Source: Novosphingobium hassiacum | GTDB lineage: Bacteria > Pseudomonadota > Alphaproteobacteria > Sphingomonadales > Sphingomonadaceae | Direction: 5' to 3' | Assembly: GCF_014196055.1 (NCBI RefSeq) | Contig: NZ_JACICY010000001.1 | Coordinates: forward strand, 510,203 to 574,202 | Length of the DNA: 64,000 nucleotides | The notes under the pieces: model-generated | Databases searched by the model: none | What the model was told of the DNA's origin: nothing | Seen by the model: only the letters and a program-made list of their open reading frames with translations | Part shown: positions 1 through 8,178 of the stretch, piece by piece | Layout: the number at the start of each line of letters is the position of its first letter | Position numbering within the stretch: position 1 is the stretch's first letter | Position numbers and translations under genes: made by a program

Positions 1-87
1 GCCCCCTTGCCCCGTTGTTGTCTCGTCATGTCTATCCATTTGCGCTGTTTCTCTCTTTCGCTCGACACGAACGGGATGGGGACAGAC

Positions 88-837
88 TTATCCCTTCTTG
101 GCGTTTTCGCGGTCGATGTCACCCTGCCAGCGCTGGGGAATCATGGCCTCGCCTGTGACCGGGTGCTTCATGTGGAAAGCGTTGACCTTGTGCGTCGGCC
201 ACAGCCAGTGATCGGTGATCAGTTCGTCCGGACCGGTCGGGTCGGTCGGATAGGTCACCTTGGGGAACGGCACATATTCGGGCGGGGTGTTGGCCCAGCC
301 GCTTTCGAAATCGCCGTGCCAGATCGGCATGTAGTTCAGCACATGCATCCGCCACACGCCGTCCACCTTCTTGTAGGTGTTCTCGTAGATGCCACCTTCC
401 CACCACTGGCGCGCCTTCAGGTGCGGAGCATCGCCTTCGTAGTCCTTGTGCCGCCCCGCCTGCATCATCGAGCGCGCACGACCGAGTGCGATCTCGCCAC
501 CGGGCTGGACGTTGATGATGTCCTGCATCTGCGGATGATCGAGCAAAAAGCCATCGATCGGGCCGTTGTTGCCGTATGTGAAACGCTTCTGGAAGCGTTC
601 GACATAGAGCCGGCGCACGCCTTCCTTGCCCTTCCAGATGCCGCCAAAGAAGCGCACTTCGCCATCGTCGGTAAACAGATCGACCGTCTCGTTATACATG
701 CACTTGTCGATCAGGTAGCCGTAAAGGTGCTGCAGCTTGCGGATGTCGAGTTCGTCCTCGCGCACCGTAAGGCGCTGTTCGAGGTCGTTGAGGCGGCTCA
801 CCAGCGCGCTCGTTTGAATGTTATCCGACACGTCCAT
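88..837 (-). CDS. SnoaL-like (NTF2-fold) protein
   Basis: This 249-residue protein has no signal peptide and so is probably cytoplasmic. A possible coiled N-terminus (about residues 10-35) precedes an NTF2/SnoaL-like region at about 35-190, with the family-like stretches QHLYGYLIDKCMY and DLFTDDGEVRFFGG. SnoaL-like proteins are small cone-shaped enzymes or binding proteins in polyketide, steroid and aromatic catabolism; the substrate cannot be read from the sequence. The gene lies 80 bases downstream of the MFS gene on the same strand. A TTGTTAGT-N4-CATAC motif just before its start is shared with the MFS/SDR promoter region, which suggests co-regulation. The family call is fairly firm; the role is inference. 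Confidence 0.8.
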   Translation of the reverse strand: MDVSDNIQTSALVSRLNDLEQRLTVREDELDIRKLQHLYGYLIDKCMYNETVDLFTDDGEVRFFGGIWKGKEGVRRLYVERFQKRFTYGNNGPIDGFLLDHPQMQDIINVQPGGEIALGRARSMMQAGRHKDYEGDAPHLKARQWWEGGIYENTYKKVDGVWRMHVLNYMPIWHGDFESGWANTPPEYVPFPKVTYPTDPTGPDELITDHWLWPTHKVNAFHMKHPVTGEAMIPQRWQGDIDRENAKKG

Positions 838-848
838 CTCCCATATAT

Positions 849-868
849 TTAGTATGTCTTACTAACAA
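849..868 (-). promoter_or_regulatory. Putative operator shared with the 2403-2422 site
   Basis: On the minus strand this site reads TTGTTAGT, four bases, then CATACTAA, and lies about 12 bases before the start of the SnoaL-like gene. The same TTGTTAGT-N4-CATAC arrangement occurs between the MFS and SDR genes. The plus strand also contains the perfect inverted repeat TTAGTA-N5-TACTAA. No regulator gene that could bind it is visible nearby. Confidence 0.4.
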
Positions 869-917
869 AATGCGCGAGGTTTTGGCGGCTGTCAACGGGC
901 CAGATTCGGTCAATCTA

Positions 918-2345
918 TCAAAGACCCGCCGCCTCGAGCCGCGCCACCTCCTCGCGGTAGGGGCGGATGCCGAAGAACATCGCGGTCGTGGCAATCGGCA
1001 GGAGTACGCCTGCGGTAATGACCAGCGCCTTCCACAGATCCGCTTCGACACCGACAATGCGTTGCGCGACGGTTCCGACGACAAAGCTGCCCATCGCGCC
1101 GAAGAAGGTGAACATGAACAGGTAGATGGCGGTGACCTGCCCACGCATGGCGTTGGGCGCAATGCGCTGGATCGCCGCGTTCTGCGGAACGGCTCCGGCA
1201 AGGCCGAACATCCCGCCCAGCGCCATCACTGCAAGACTTGCCTCGCCCGTCGGCATCAGCGGCGAACTGATCGCGCAAACCGTGACCAGCGCGAACAGGA
1301 TCGTGGCAGCGCGCACGTTGGCATCAGCATAACGCCTGGCCAGCCACTCAACGAAGAACCCGCCGAAGAAGATGCCTGCAAGCGACCCCACCAGCAGCAT
1401 CGGCGCCATGACCATGCCGATCTGGCCTTCGTCCCAGCCGTAGGTGCGGATCATGAACGGGACGCGCCAGAAAGCGAGGCCGAACGTCTCGACCGCAGAC
1501 AGGGCAAGCCCGATGAACAGCGGGTAGTACACCCGGCCCCGCGCATGGATCGCCTTGGCCGCATCGAGCCCGGTGAAGGCAATGGCGCGCTGGCTCAGCG
1601 TTTGGGCGACCGGCGCTTCGCTGGCGAGCGCAGGCGGGACGATCAGCCGCGGCGGTTCCTTGACCGTCAGCAGAAGCGCCGCCGCGCCCAATCCCAACAC
1701 CGCCTGCCCCAGCAGGATCAGCTGCCAGTTGTGGATATGAAATCCCATCACCGTCTGATCGGGCCATCCCGCCAGCATCACGATCAGCTTTCCGCCGACC
1801 AGCACGCCGATCGTGGTCCCACCGATGAACCCCAGTTGCAGCAGCGAGAACGCCCGGGTGATCTTGCGCGGGGGAAAGTAGTCCGCGATCATCGAATAGG
1901 CTGCTGGCGCATGGGCCGATCCGCCCGCGCCGAGGAACATGCGGCTGCCCACGAACTGCGCAAAGCCCTGCGCCATTCCGCCCAGCCCCATCACCAGCCC
2001 CGTCGCCGCCATGCCGCCTGCCAAGACGAACTTGCGCGGATAGATGTCCGCCAGACGCGCCAGAGGAATACCTGCGAACACGAAAAAGATGATCGTTGCA
2101 GGCCCGCCGAGGAAGCCGAGCTGCTCGTCGCTCAGGCCGAAATCGACCTTGATCCGCTGCGCCAGCATGCCGAACACGGTCTGGTCGAAGAAGTTGAGGA
2201 ACGTGGCGAGGATGATAACGAACAGCGCCCAGTACGCCGCGCCGCTCGATGGCCACTGCCGCTCAGACCCACCTGGCGCGAGGGGGACCGCCGTGCTTTC
2301 CGAGCGCCCCTGTTCGGGACCTGTCGCGATAACGACGCCTGCCAT
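918..2345 (-). CDS. MFS transporter, spinster-like
   Basis: A 475-residue inner-membrane transporter with about 12 hydrophobic segments after a short cytoplasmic N-terminus. The first membrane segment contains NFFDQTVFGML, and the loop between segments 2 and 3 contains GIPLARLADIYPRK, the usual MFS loop signature; this pattern fits spinster-like MFS proteins common in sphingomonad catabolic clusters. I chose the inner ATG at 2345 over an ATG ten codons upstream because an AGGAGAG ribosome-binding site lies directly before it. The gene is divergent from the two SDR genes and precedes the SnoaL-like gene, so uptake or export of the substrate or product of that pathway is a reasonable inference. 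The substrate is unknown. Confidence 0.85.
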   Translation of the reverse strand: MAGVVIATGPEQGRSESTAVPLAPGGSERQWPSSGAAYWALFVIILATFLNFFDQTVFGMLAQRIKVDFGLSDEQLGFLGGPATIIFFVFAGIPLARLADIYPRKFVLAGGMAATGLVMGLGGMAQGFAQFVGSRMFLGAGGSAHAPAAYSMIADYFPPRKITRAFSLLQLGFIGGTTIGVLVGGKLIVMLAGWPDQTVMGFHIHNWQLILLGQAVLGLGAAALLLTVKEPPRLIVPPALASEAPVAQTLSQRAIAFTGLDAAKAIHARGRVYYPLFIGLALSAVETFGLAFWRVPFMIRTYGWDEGQIGMVMAPMLLVGSLAGIFFGGFFVEWLARRYADANVRAATILFALVTVCAISSPLMPTGEASLAVMALGGMFGLAGAVPQNAAIQRIAPNAMRGQVTAIYLFMFTFFGAMGSFVVGTVAQRIVGVEADLWKALVITAGVLLPIATTAMFFGIRPYREEVARLEAAGL

Positions 2346-2402
2346 GATCTCTCCTCTCGTGCCGCGCGTGTCCATTTTGCGGACATTCTCGCATCGCCAA
2401 TA

Positions 2403-2422
2403 TTGTTAGTCTTGCATACAAT
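2403..2422 (+). promoter_or_regulatory. Putative operator in the MFS/SDR divergent promoter
   Basis: The sequence reads TTGTTAGT, four bases, then CATACAAT, matching the site before the SnoaL-like gene. It sits in the 160-base region between the divergent MFS and SDR genes, where an operator could control both. Only two copies were noticed, so the motif is tentative. Confidence 0.4.
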
Positions 2423-2505
2423 TCTCCAGTGGTGAATAGAAAAGGCGAAAAATGATTCTCCAAGCCCGCAGCGGACTTGGCGGACACCTGCAGAGGAGAG
2501 GCTTT

Positions 2506-3426
2506 GTGCAAAACTTGACCGGCAAGACCGCGTTCGTAACCGGTGGTGCCAGCGGCATCGGTCTGGGCATCGCAAAGGCGCTGCTCGGTGCCGGCATGAA
2601 CGTGACCATCGCCGATATCCGTCAGGACCACCTCGATTCGGCTGTCGCGGAACTCGACGGCGGCGACCACGTGCTGGCGGTCCGGCTCGACGTGACCGAC
2701 CGCGCGCAGTTCGCTCAAGCCGCCGATGCTGTCGAGGCGAAGTTCGATAACATCCACATCCTCGTCAACAATGCAGGCGTTGCCGTCGTAGGCCCCACCG
2801 AGCTTGCTACATTCGCCGATTGGGACTGGGTCATGGGCGTTAATGTCGGCGGCACGATCAATGGCATCGTCACCATGCTGCCACGCATCCTAGCTCACGG
2901 CGAAGGTGGGCACATCGTCTGCACCGCATCGATGTCGGCGCTGGTGCCGGTGGGCATGACCACGATCTATTCTTCGGGCAAGGCCGCCGTCACTTCGATG
3001 ATGGAATGCATGCGCCCCGAACTTGAGTCACGCGGTGTGATCTGCTCAGCCTTCTGCCCGGGCGCCGTTCAGTCGAACATCGCCGATGCAGCCAAGACCC
3101 GCCCGGCGGAATTGGCCGACACCGGCTATGCCGAAGCCGACAAGCGTCGCGCATCGGGTGGCAACTTCATGCATCTTTACCAGACCAAGGAGGAGGTCGG
3201 GCAGCGCGTGCTCGAAGGCATCCTCAACGACGAGCTCTATATCCTGACACACGCCGAATTCCTGACCGGGGTGAAGGAACGCGGCGAGGCGATGACCGCG
3301 GCGGTGCAGACCCACCTGCCCGAAAACCCGGAGTACAAGGAAACGTTCGCGATGCTGTTCCGTAACCCGGCAATCACGCAGGAAATCGCGCGGCAGGAAA
3401 AGCTCAAGGAAGGACGCGCAGCATGA
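2506..3426 (+). CDS. Short-chain dehydrogenase/reductase (first of pair)
   Basis: A 306-residue classical SDR expected to be a cytoplasmic NAD(P)-dependent alcohol/ketone oxidoreductase. Visible features are the cofactor motif TGGASGIG at residues 12-19, the NNAG structural motif, and the catalytic set Ser142, Tyr155 and Lys159 (YSSGK). The C-terminal extension after residue 240 makes it longer than the usual 250-residue SDR. I chose the GTG at 2506 because AGAGGAGAG lies just upstream; an ATG 18 codons earlier lacks such a site and adds a non-homologous leader. The stop overlaps the next start (ATGA), so the two SDRs are translationally coupled. The substrate is unknown; similarity to the second SDR suggests duplication and possibly consecutive or heteromeric action. 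Confidence 0.9.
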   Translation: MQNLTGKTAFVTGGASGIGLGIAKALLGAGMNVTIADIRQDHLDSAVAELDGGDHVLAVRLDVTDRAQFAQAADAVEAKFDNIHILVNNAGVAVVGPTELATFADWDWVMGVNVGGTINGIVTMLPRILAHGEGGHIVCTASMSALVPVGMTTIYSSGKAAVTSMMECMRPELESRGVICSAFCPGAVQSNIADAAKTRPAELADTGYAEADKRRASGGNFMHLYQTKEEVGQRVLEGILNDELYILTHAEFLTGVKERGEAMTAAVQTHLPENPEYKETFAMLFRNPAITQEIARQEKLKEGRAA

Positions 3427-4343
3427 AGGACTTTGCAGGCCGTACCGCGTTCGTCACCGGCGGCGCGAATGGCGTCGGCATCGGGCTTGTTCGCCAGCTT
3501 TTGAACGAGGGTTGCAAGGTCGCCATCGCCGATATCCGACAGGATTCGATCGACAAAGCACTGGCATCGCTCGACAACCGCGAGGTGATGGGCGTCCAGC
3601 TCGATGTCGCCAGTCGCGAGGGTTTCAAGGCTGCCGCCGACGAGGTCGAGGCCAAGTTCGGCCCGGTTTCGATCCTATGCAACAATGCCGGGGTCAACCT
3701 GTTTCAGCCGATCGAGGAAAGCACCTTCGACGACTGGGACTGGCTGCTGGGGGTCAACCTCCACGGCGTGATCAACGGCGTGATGACTTTCGTCCCGCGC
3801 ATGGTCGAACGCGTGAAATCGGGCGAGCAGAAGGGTGGCCATGTGGTCAACACCGCCTCGATGGCGGCGTTTCTCGCGGCGGGCACGCCCGGCATTTACA
3901 ACACGACCAAGTTCGCTGTGCGCGGACTTTCGGAATCGCTGCATTACTCGCTGCTGCAGTACGAGATCGGCGTGTCGGTGCTATGCCCGGGGTTGGTCAA
4001 GAGCTATATCTACGCCAGCGACGACATCCGCCCGGACGCACTGAAAAGCGCAATGAAGCCGGTCGACAGCGCTGCGGTGGAGCGGCTCGCAGGTGTCCAC
4101 GAATTCGGCATGGAGCCCGACGTCATCGGCGCGCGCGTGATCGAGGCGATGAAGGCCAACCGCCTGCACATTTTCTCGCACCCCGATCACAAGCAGGAGA
4201 TGCGCGAGATCTTCGACGAGATCATTGCCGAATATCAGGACTATCCCAAGGACCCCGGCTTCGATCAACGGGTGGCATTCGAGAAGTACCGCTATGACAG
4301 CTTTGCCGCAGCACGGGCAAAGTCGAAAGCGGCTGATTTTTGA
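3423..4343 (+). CDS. Short-chain dehydrogenase/reductase (second of pair)
   Basis: A 306-residue SDR, paralogous along its whole length to the preceding gene. The cofactor motif is TGGANGVG at residues 12-19, and the predicted catalytic residues are Ser146, Tyr159 and Lys163 (YNTTK). The start ATG overlaps the upstream stop by four bases. Both proteins carry the distinctive D-W-D-W segment after the NNAG motif and an extended C-terminus. The gene is followed by a long inverted repeat that may act as a terminator. It probably works in the same pathway as its neighbour; the compound class is not evident from sequence. Confidence 0.9.
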   Translation: MKDFAGRTAFVTGGANGVGIGLVRQLLNEGCKVAIADIRQDSIDKALASLDNREVMGVQLDVASREGFKAAADEVEAKFGPVSILCNNAGVNLFQPIEESTFDDWDWLLGVNLHGVINGVMTFVPRMVERVKSGEQKGGHVVNTASMAAFLAAGTPGIYNTTKFAVRGLSESLHYSLLQYEIGVSVLCPGLVKSYIYASDDIRPDALKSAMKPVDSAAVERLAGVHEFGMEPDVIGARVIEAMKANRLHIFSHPDHKQEMREIFDEIIAEYQDYPKDPGFDQRVAFEKYRYDSFAAARAKSKAADF

Positions 4344-4374
4344 GGGCCGCTACACCTTGATAGAAATGCACGGC

Positions 4375-4456
4375 GCGCCCACGCAGGCGGGGGCCTCAGG
4401 CACAACGCGATAGCTCTCGACAATCCGGCCTGAGGCCCCCGCCTGCGCGGGGGCGC
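4375..4456. repeat. Long GC-rich inverted repeat (terminator-like)
   Basis: Arms at about 4375-4401 and 4428-4456 are complementary, with a perfect 20-base core (4382-4401 against 4428-4447) and a 26-base loop. It lies between the convergent SDR and aminotransferase genes, so it could end transcription from both sides. There is no clear T-tract. It may also be a dispersed REP-type element; one copy was noticed here. Confidence 0.6.
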
Positions 4457-4474
4457 ACCGGTTTTTGAGGAAAC

Positions 4475-5647
4475 TCAGCCCGCCACGTCACCCAAAGCGG
4501 CGATAAACTGGTCGATGTTCCCATCGGTCAGCCCGGCAATGTTGATCCGGCCCGATCCCGCCATATAGACGCCGTGCCGCTCGCGGATCGCCATGATCTG
4601 CTCACCGTTCAGTGGCAGCATCGAGAACAGCCCGTTCTGCACACCGAGCGGCGCCATGTTGATCGTGCCGACCTGCTGCGCGGCGGCCAGGCGATCGCGC
4701 ACCGAACGCATCCGGTCGCGCATGTCGTCAAGTTCGGCCAGCCACTGCGCGGTCAGCTCGACATCCTCAAGGATCAGGCGCACCGCAGCCGCGCCGTGAT
4801 CCGGCGGCATCGACCAGGAAGCGCGCGCGATCGTCGCACCATTGGCCATGGCATTGGTCAGCGCGGTCGCATCGGACGTCACCGCGTAGAACGCACCGAC
4901 GCGGTCGCGATAGAGGCCGAAGTTCTTGTCGCACGAATAAGCCACCAGGGCCTCGGGCACCACGCTCAGCACCTTGCGTAGGCCATAGGCGTCTTCGTCC
5001 ATGCCGTCACCCAAGCCCTGATAGGCAAGGTCGAGGATCGGCAGGACATTGCGCTCCACCAGCAGCGGCGCAATTTCGTCCCACTGCGCCGGCGTGTAGT
5101 CGACGCCAGTCGGGTTGTGGCAGCAGCCGTGCAGAAGCACCGCATCGCCCGGCTCGGCGCTCGCCAGTGCCGCTTTCAGTGCGTCGAGATCGGCAAAGCC
5201 ATCGGCGGTCATGTGCGCGAAGGTCTTGAGTTCAACGCCGACAGCGGCAACGATCTGCGCGTGGTTGGGCCATGACGGCGTACCCATCCACAGCCGCTTG
5301 ATGCCCGACCTCTTGGCCACCTCGACCGCCAGCCGAACCGCACCGGTGCCACCGGGAGCCTGCATGCCCTCGACCGTCGAGCGATCGAAATCGGTGCCGA
5401 ACACGTAAGGGATCAGCGCGTGGACAAAGCCCATGTCGCCCTCAGGCCCGAGATAGGCCTTCGAGATCTGCGTATCCAGCAGCCTCGCCTCGGCTGCCTT
5501 GATCGCCTTGAACACCGGGGTGCCGCCTTGCGCCGTGCGGTAAACGCCCACGCCAAGGTCGATCTTGCTGTCGCGCGGATCGGCATTGTGGAGCTTGATC
5601 AGCGCCAGCAACGCATCGGCGGGCTGTGGTGCAAGGTTTTCGAGCAT
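4475..5647 (-). CDS. Aromatic amino acid aminotransferase (class I)
   Basis: A 390-residue cytoplasmic PLP enzyme that should transfer amino groups between aromatic amino acids or aspartate and 2-oxoacids such as 2-oxoglutarate. The N-terminal signature KIDLGVGVY, the CCHNPTG segment and the PLP-binding Lys241 in SCDKNFGLYRDRVG place it in the AspC/TyrB fold-type I group. Length is close to the usual 395-400. The gene stands alone, converges with the SDR pair across an inverted repeat, and is probably a core-genome gene. Aspartate and tyrosine preference cannot be separated by eye. Confidence 0.9.
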   Translation of the reverse strand: MLENLAPQPADALLALIKLHNADPRDSKIDLGVGVYRTAQGGTPVFKAIKAAEARLLDTQISKAYLGPEGDMGFVHALIPYVFGTDFDRSTVEGMQAPGGTGAVRLAVEVAKRSGIKRLWMGTPSWPNHAQIVAAVGVELKTFAHMTADGFADLDALKAALASAEPGDAVLLHGCCHNPTGVDYTPAQWDEIAPLLVERNVLPILDLAYQGLGDGMDEDAYGLRKVLSVVPEALVAYSCDKNFGLYRDRVGAFYAVTSDATALTNAMANGATIARASWSMPPDHGAAAVRLILEDVELTAQWLAELDDMRDRMRSVRDRLAAAQQVGTINMAPLGVQNGLFSMLPLNGEQIMAIRERHGVYMAGSGRINIAGLTDGNIDQFIAALGDVAG

Positions 5648-5788
5648 GGTCCGGCGGTCCTTCGCAAGGGCTACAAACGCGGCGGTTCCATGCCGAGGGA
5701 TTGCCCGTTGAGCAACCCCTGCGTCACAATTAGAAGGCCGGTACGCGCGATTTCGGTACGATGTTGCGTATCGACGCCAAGTCCCGGC

Positions 5789-6562
5789 TTAGAACGGCAT
5801 CCAGTTCTGCTTGCGGCTGAACTTCATGTAGCCGCCATTGATGCCCAACCGCAGCCCGGCACCAGAACGCACCGCGATCAGCACCTTGTCGCCCTTGCGC
5901 AAGTAGCTGACATGGAATCCGCCGACGAGGTAGGCCTGTCCCTCACCCGCCGCATAGCGCGTGTACAGTTCCTCGCTGTCATACAGGTTGTAGACCAGCA
6001 CGAACGTGCTGGCCGCATTGGCGCCCAGGTCAAAACCGATCGACGGGCCGGTCCAGTAGACCGGACGCTCGCCCTCGATCTTGTGATGCAACGTGCCCGA
6101 CCCATAACGCACGCCAACAACGATGGCGCCGCCCGCCTCGCGTCCGTCGATATAGGCATTGGGCTCCCCCTGCTTCTTGAGCAGATCGCGGATGATGTCC
6201 GCAAGACCCGCCGCGCCCTTCCCGAACACACCCTCGGCCGCGCCGATCAGGTCGTCCTCGTGGTAGCCGGCCGCTTGCGGGGCTGCACGTGGTCCCACTT
6301 CGGCAGGTGCGCCGCCGGGAAGCGCGGAGGACGGTGCTGACTGCGTCGGGACCGGCTCGGGCGGAAGTGCTGGAAGAGTCCCCACCTCGCTACCCGCCGG
6401 GGTCGCTGCCGGGGCTGACGCGGAAGGCGCGAGATCGCCGTCGATCACCGCGTTGGGATCGACCGTCTGCACTTGCGCGCTCACCCCGCTGGCGAACAGC
6501 GCCATCGCCCCCGCCAAGCCCGTGGCCAGTGCCCGGAATTTCGTTCGAATCATGATCATCAT
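5789..6562 (-). CDS. DUF1134-family exported protein
   Basis: A 257-residue protein with an N-terminal signal peptide (hydrophobic segment about residues 10-25, cleavage near SGVSAQ). A Pro/Ala/Ser-rich linker spans about 35-85, followed by the conserved glycine-rich DUF1134 domain, with VYWTGPSIGFDLGANA and the NGGYMKFSRKQNWMPF tail. DUF1134 proteins are alphaproteobacterial and resemble the lipid-binding SYLF fold; the exact role is not known. A much longer upstream open frame runs across the tRNA gene and is not credible, so I placed the start at the paired ATG codons (6562/6559) after a GGGACGGG stretch. Likely a core gene. Confidence 0.8.
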   Translation of the reverse strand: MMIMIRTKFRALATGLAGAMALFASGVSAQVQTVDPNAVIDGDLAPSASAPAATPAGSEVGTLPALPPEPVPTQSAPSSALPGGAPAEVGPRAAPQAAGYHEDDLIGAAEGVFGKGAAGLADIIRDLLKKQGEPNAYIDGREAGGAIVVGVRYGSGTLHHKIEGERPVYWTGPSIGFDLGANAASTFVLVYNLYDSEELYTRYAAGEGQAYLVGGFHVSYLRKGDKVLIAVRSGAGLRLGINGGYMKFSRKQNWMPF

Positions 6563-6781
6563 CCCGTCCCGTCCGCAACACGCGTGCGAACCCCTGTCGA
6601 TCGCATCAGAATCCATAGCTGCCGTCACGACAATGAACCGGCGATGAGCCGAGTCCGAAACGCGCCAAAGCGCCAATTTCCGGCAAGCCAGACACCCGCG
6701 ACCATCCCCCCGAATTTTCCCCCCGGCCCCCTTGCCGCCCCCCCCAACCCCCGCTATAGCCCCGCCTCGCCGCTGCGATCC

Positions 6782-6874
6782 GGAGACGTGGGTGAGTGGC
6801 TGAAACCAACGGTTTGCTAAACCGTCGTACTGGTAAATCCGGTACCGAGGGTTCGAATCCCTCCGTCTCCGCCA
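6782..6874 (+). tRNA. tRNA-Ser (anticodon GCT)
   Basis: The acceptor arms GGAGACG (6782-6788) and CGTCTCC (6864-6870) pair and are followed by G and an encoded CCA. The anticodon stem ACGGT/ACCGT encloses the loop TTGCTAA with anticodon GCT at 6816-6818. A long variable arm and the T-loop GGTTCGAATCC are present, as expected for tRNA-Ser. The gene is followed at once by a hairpin and a truncated integrase, a common arrangement at island insertion sites. Confidence 0.97.
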
Positions 6875-6905
6875 TCTATAGTGTCCCAAGACATCCAAAA
6901 ACACC

Positions 6906-6937
6906 CCGGAAACCCGCAGAAAACTGCGGGTTTCCGG
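6906..6937 (+). terminator. Hairpin terminator after tRNA-Ser
   Basis: A perfect 14-base stem (6906-6919 with 6924-6937) and AAAA loop lies 32 bases past the tRNA, followed by TCTTG. The stem strength and position fit an intrinsic terminator, although the T-tract is weak. Confidence 0.65.
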
Positions 6938-7034
6938 TCTTGCGTCGGGATGCCTGGTTCTTATTTTGTTTCGGTTGCTCCCACACTTTCTACCACACAC
7001 TGTGGTAGCAATTGTGGGAGCGGAAGCAGGATGG

Positions 7035-7304
7035 ATGGCTATGGGGAAACTCACCGGCGCGCAGGTTCGAGACATCAAAATCCCCGGTCGCTACCTGGAT
7101 GGCGACGGTCTATCGTTGATGATCACGGGTTCTCAGAAGGGATACTGGGTCCTGCGTGCGACCGTGAATGGCCGCCGACGCGACATTGGTCTGGGTTCAC
7201 TGGACCTGGTCAAGCTTGCCAGATCGCGCGAAGCCGCAATCGATATGCGCCGTGACATCCAGCGCGGCATCGCCCCTGTTGCCGAGCAGAAGCCGAACCA
7301 GTAG
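7035..7304 (+). pseudogene. Truncated tyrosine integrase (DUF4102 N-terminal domain only)
   Basis: The 89-residue product contains only the arm-binding DUF4102 domain of P4-type integrases: KLTGAQVRDIKIPGRYLDGDGL near the start and RRRDIGLGSLD after it. The core-binding and catalytic domains, with the R-H-R-Y residues, are missing; full-length relatives have about 400 residues. It lies 160 bases downstream of tRNA-Ser(GCT), in the orientation expected for an integrase next to its attachment site. I chose the ATG at 7035 (or 7041) because translation upstream does not match the family. It is probably the scar of an excised or decayed island. Confidence 0.8.
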
Positions 7305-7603
7305 CCGGAGGATGCCGGGTAGTTGAACAGGACGGCCTGTCGATCCTTGCCATCGGCGAAGCAACCTCGCCGAGCAGCGGCGCGATTGATCGTGAGATCG
7401 ATGGAGGGAAAAATACGCTTCCCGATCGCGGGCTATGTCGACTTCGGATTAGCAGCGTCAAAAACCTCAACAATAGGTTAGGTCACTGATTTCGCTAAAC
7501 ACACCCAATTGGGCTTTCGCCCCAGAGCATTGATTTTCCTCGTTTTTGCTACCGCGGCTTTCGGCAAAAGTGGTACGGGAACCCCACACACGAAAAGGCG
7601 AGC
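7305..7603. other. Gene-free stretch after the integrase stub
   Basis: No convincing coding frame was found. The first 150 bases are GC-rich and could be a decayed continuation of the integrated element. The remainder leads into the 3' end of the RidA gene. No hairpin or repeat stands out. Confidence 0.5.
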
Positions 7604-7993
7604 TTAGAAAGCGGCCACAGCTTCGATTTCGACGAGATATTCCGGTGCCGCAAGCCTGGTGATCGGCAGCATCGTGGCGGCGGGTTTGATATCGCCAAAC
7701 ACGGCCTCACGAATCGCGCGCATTTGCGCAGGGGCGATTGGCTCCACAAGGTACGTCGTCAGCTTGATGATATTCGCTGGCGTAGCACCATGGGCAGCCA
7801 GAATATTGACGATATTGGTCAGGGCTACCCTGTACTGTTCTTCAACGGTTGCGGCCACACCATCATGGTTTTCACCCACCTGGCCTGACGTGAACAGCAA
7901 GCGGGCCGAGGCCGAAACCACCGCAGAGTGCGAATAGGCACCAAAGGGTGCGATCACGGTGTCGGGGCTGCTGAACTCGATTGGATTTGACAT
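7604..7993 (-). CDS. RidA-family protein (YjgF/YER057c/UK114)
   Basis: A 129-residue cytoplasmic protein of the RidA superfamily, which forms trimers; archetypal members hydrolyse reactive enamine/imine intermediates. Recognisable parts are LLFTSGQVG near residues 30-38, the EEQYRVALTNIVNILAAHGA helix and the KLTTYLV strand. The canonical C-terminal E-E region is degenerate (PEYLVEIEAVAAF), so it may belong to a subgroup with a different substrate. The ATG at 7993 is preceded by AGGAGATCAA, better than an upstream start 12 codons earlier. It is divergent from an amine-dehydrogenase-like flavoenzyme, so clearing imines made by that enzyme is a plausible job, by inference. Confidence 0.85.
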   Translation of the reverse strand: MSNPIEFSSPDTVIAPFGAYSHSAVVSASARLLFTSGQVGENHDGVAATVEEQYRVALTNIVNILAAHGATPANIIKLTTYLVEPIAPAQMRAIREAVFGDIKPAATMLPITRLAAPEYLVEIEAVAAF

Positions 7994-8022
7994 TTGATCT
8001 CCTTTCAATCCATCCGAACAAC

Positions 8023-8079
8023 ACGCCAAATGGCGTATTCATCGTAACAATGACTCATATATATCCTTCACAGTCTATA
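8023..8079. promoter_or_regulatory. RidA/flavoenzyme divergent promoter region with two palindromes
   Basis: This AT-rich intergenic segment has a perfect palindrome ACGCCA-AA-TGGCGT (8023-8036) and an inverted ATATATA pair around 8052-8077. Either could be an operator for the divergent genes. The membrane-anchored regulator downstream of the flavoenzyme is a candidate binder, without direct evidence. Confidence 0.35.
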
Positions 8080-8178
8080 TATTGCAACAATTAAGCATCC
8101 CGGCTATGCCCAGATCGAGCCTGCATCGAAGGTCTGCTCAGATAGCGCCGAACAGGTCCGATTCTTGGGGAAGAGATC

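Noticed and set aside
870..2435. 521-codon open frame opposite the MFS gene
   Set aside because: It is antisense to a clear MFS gene and its translation is Arg/His/Asp-rich without domains, as expected for the complementary strand of GC-rich coding DNA.
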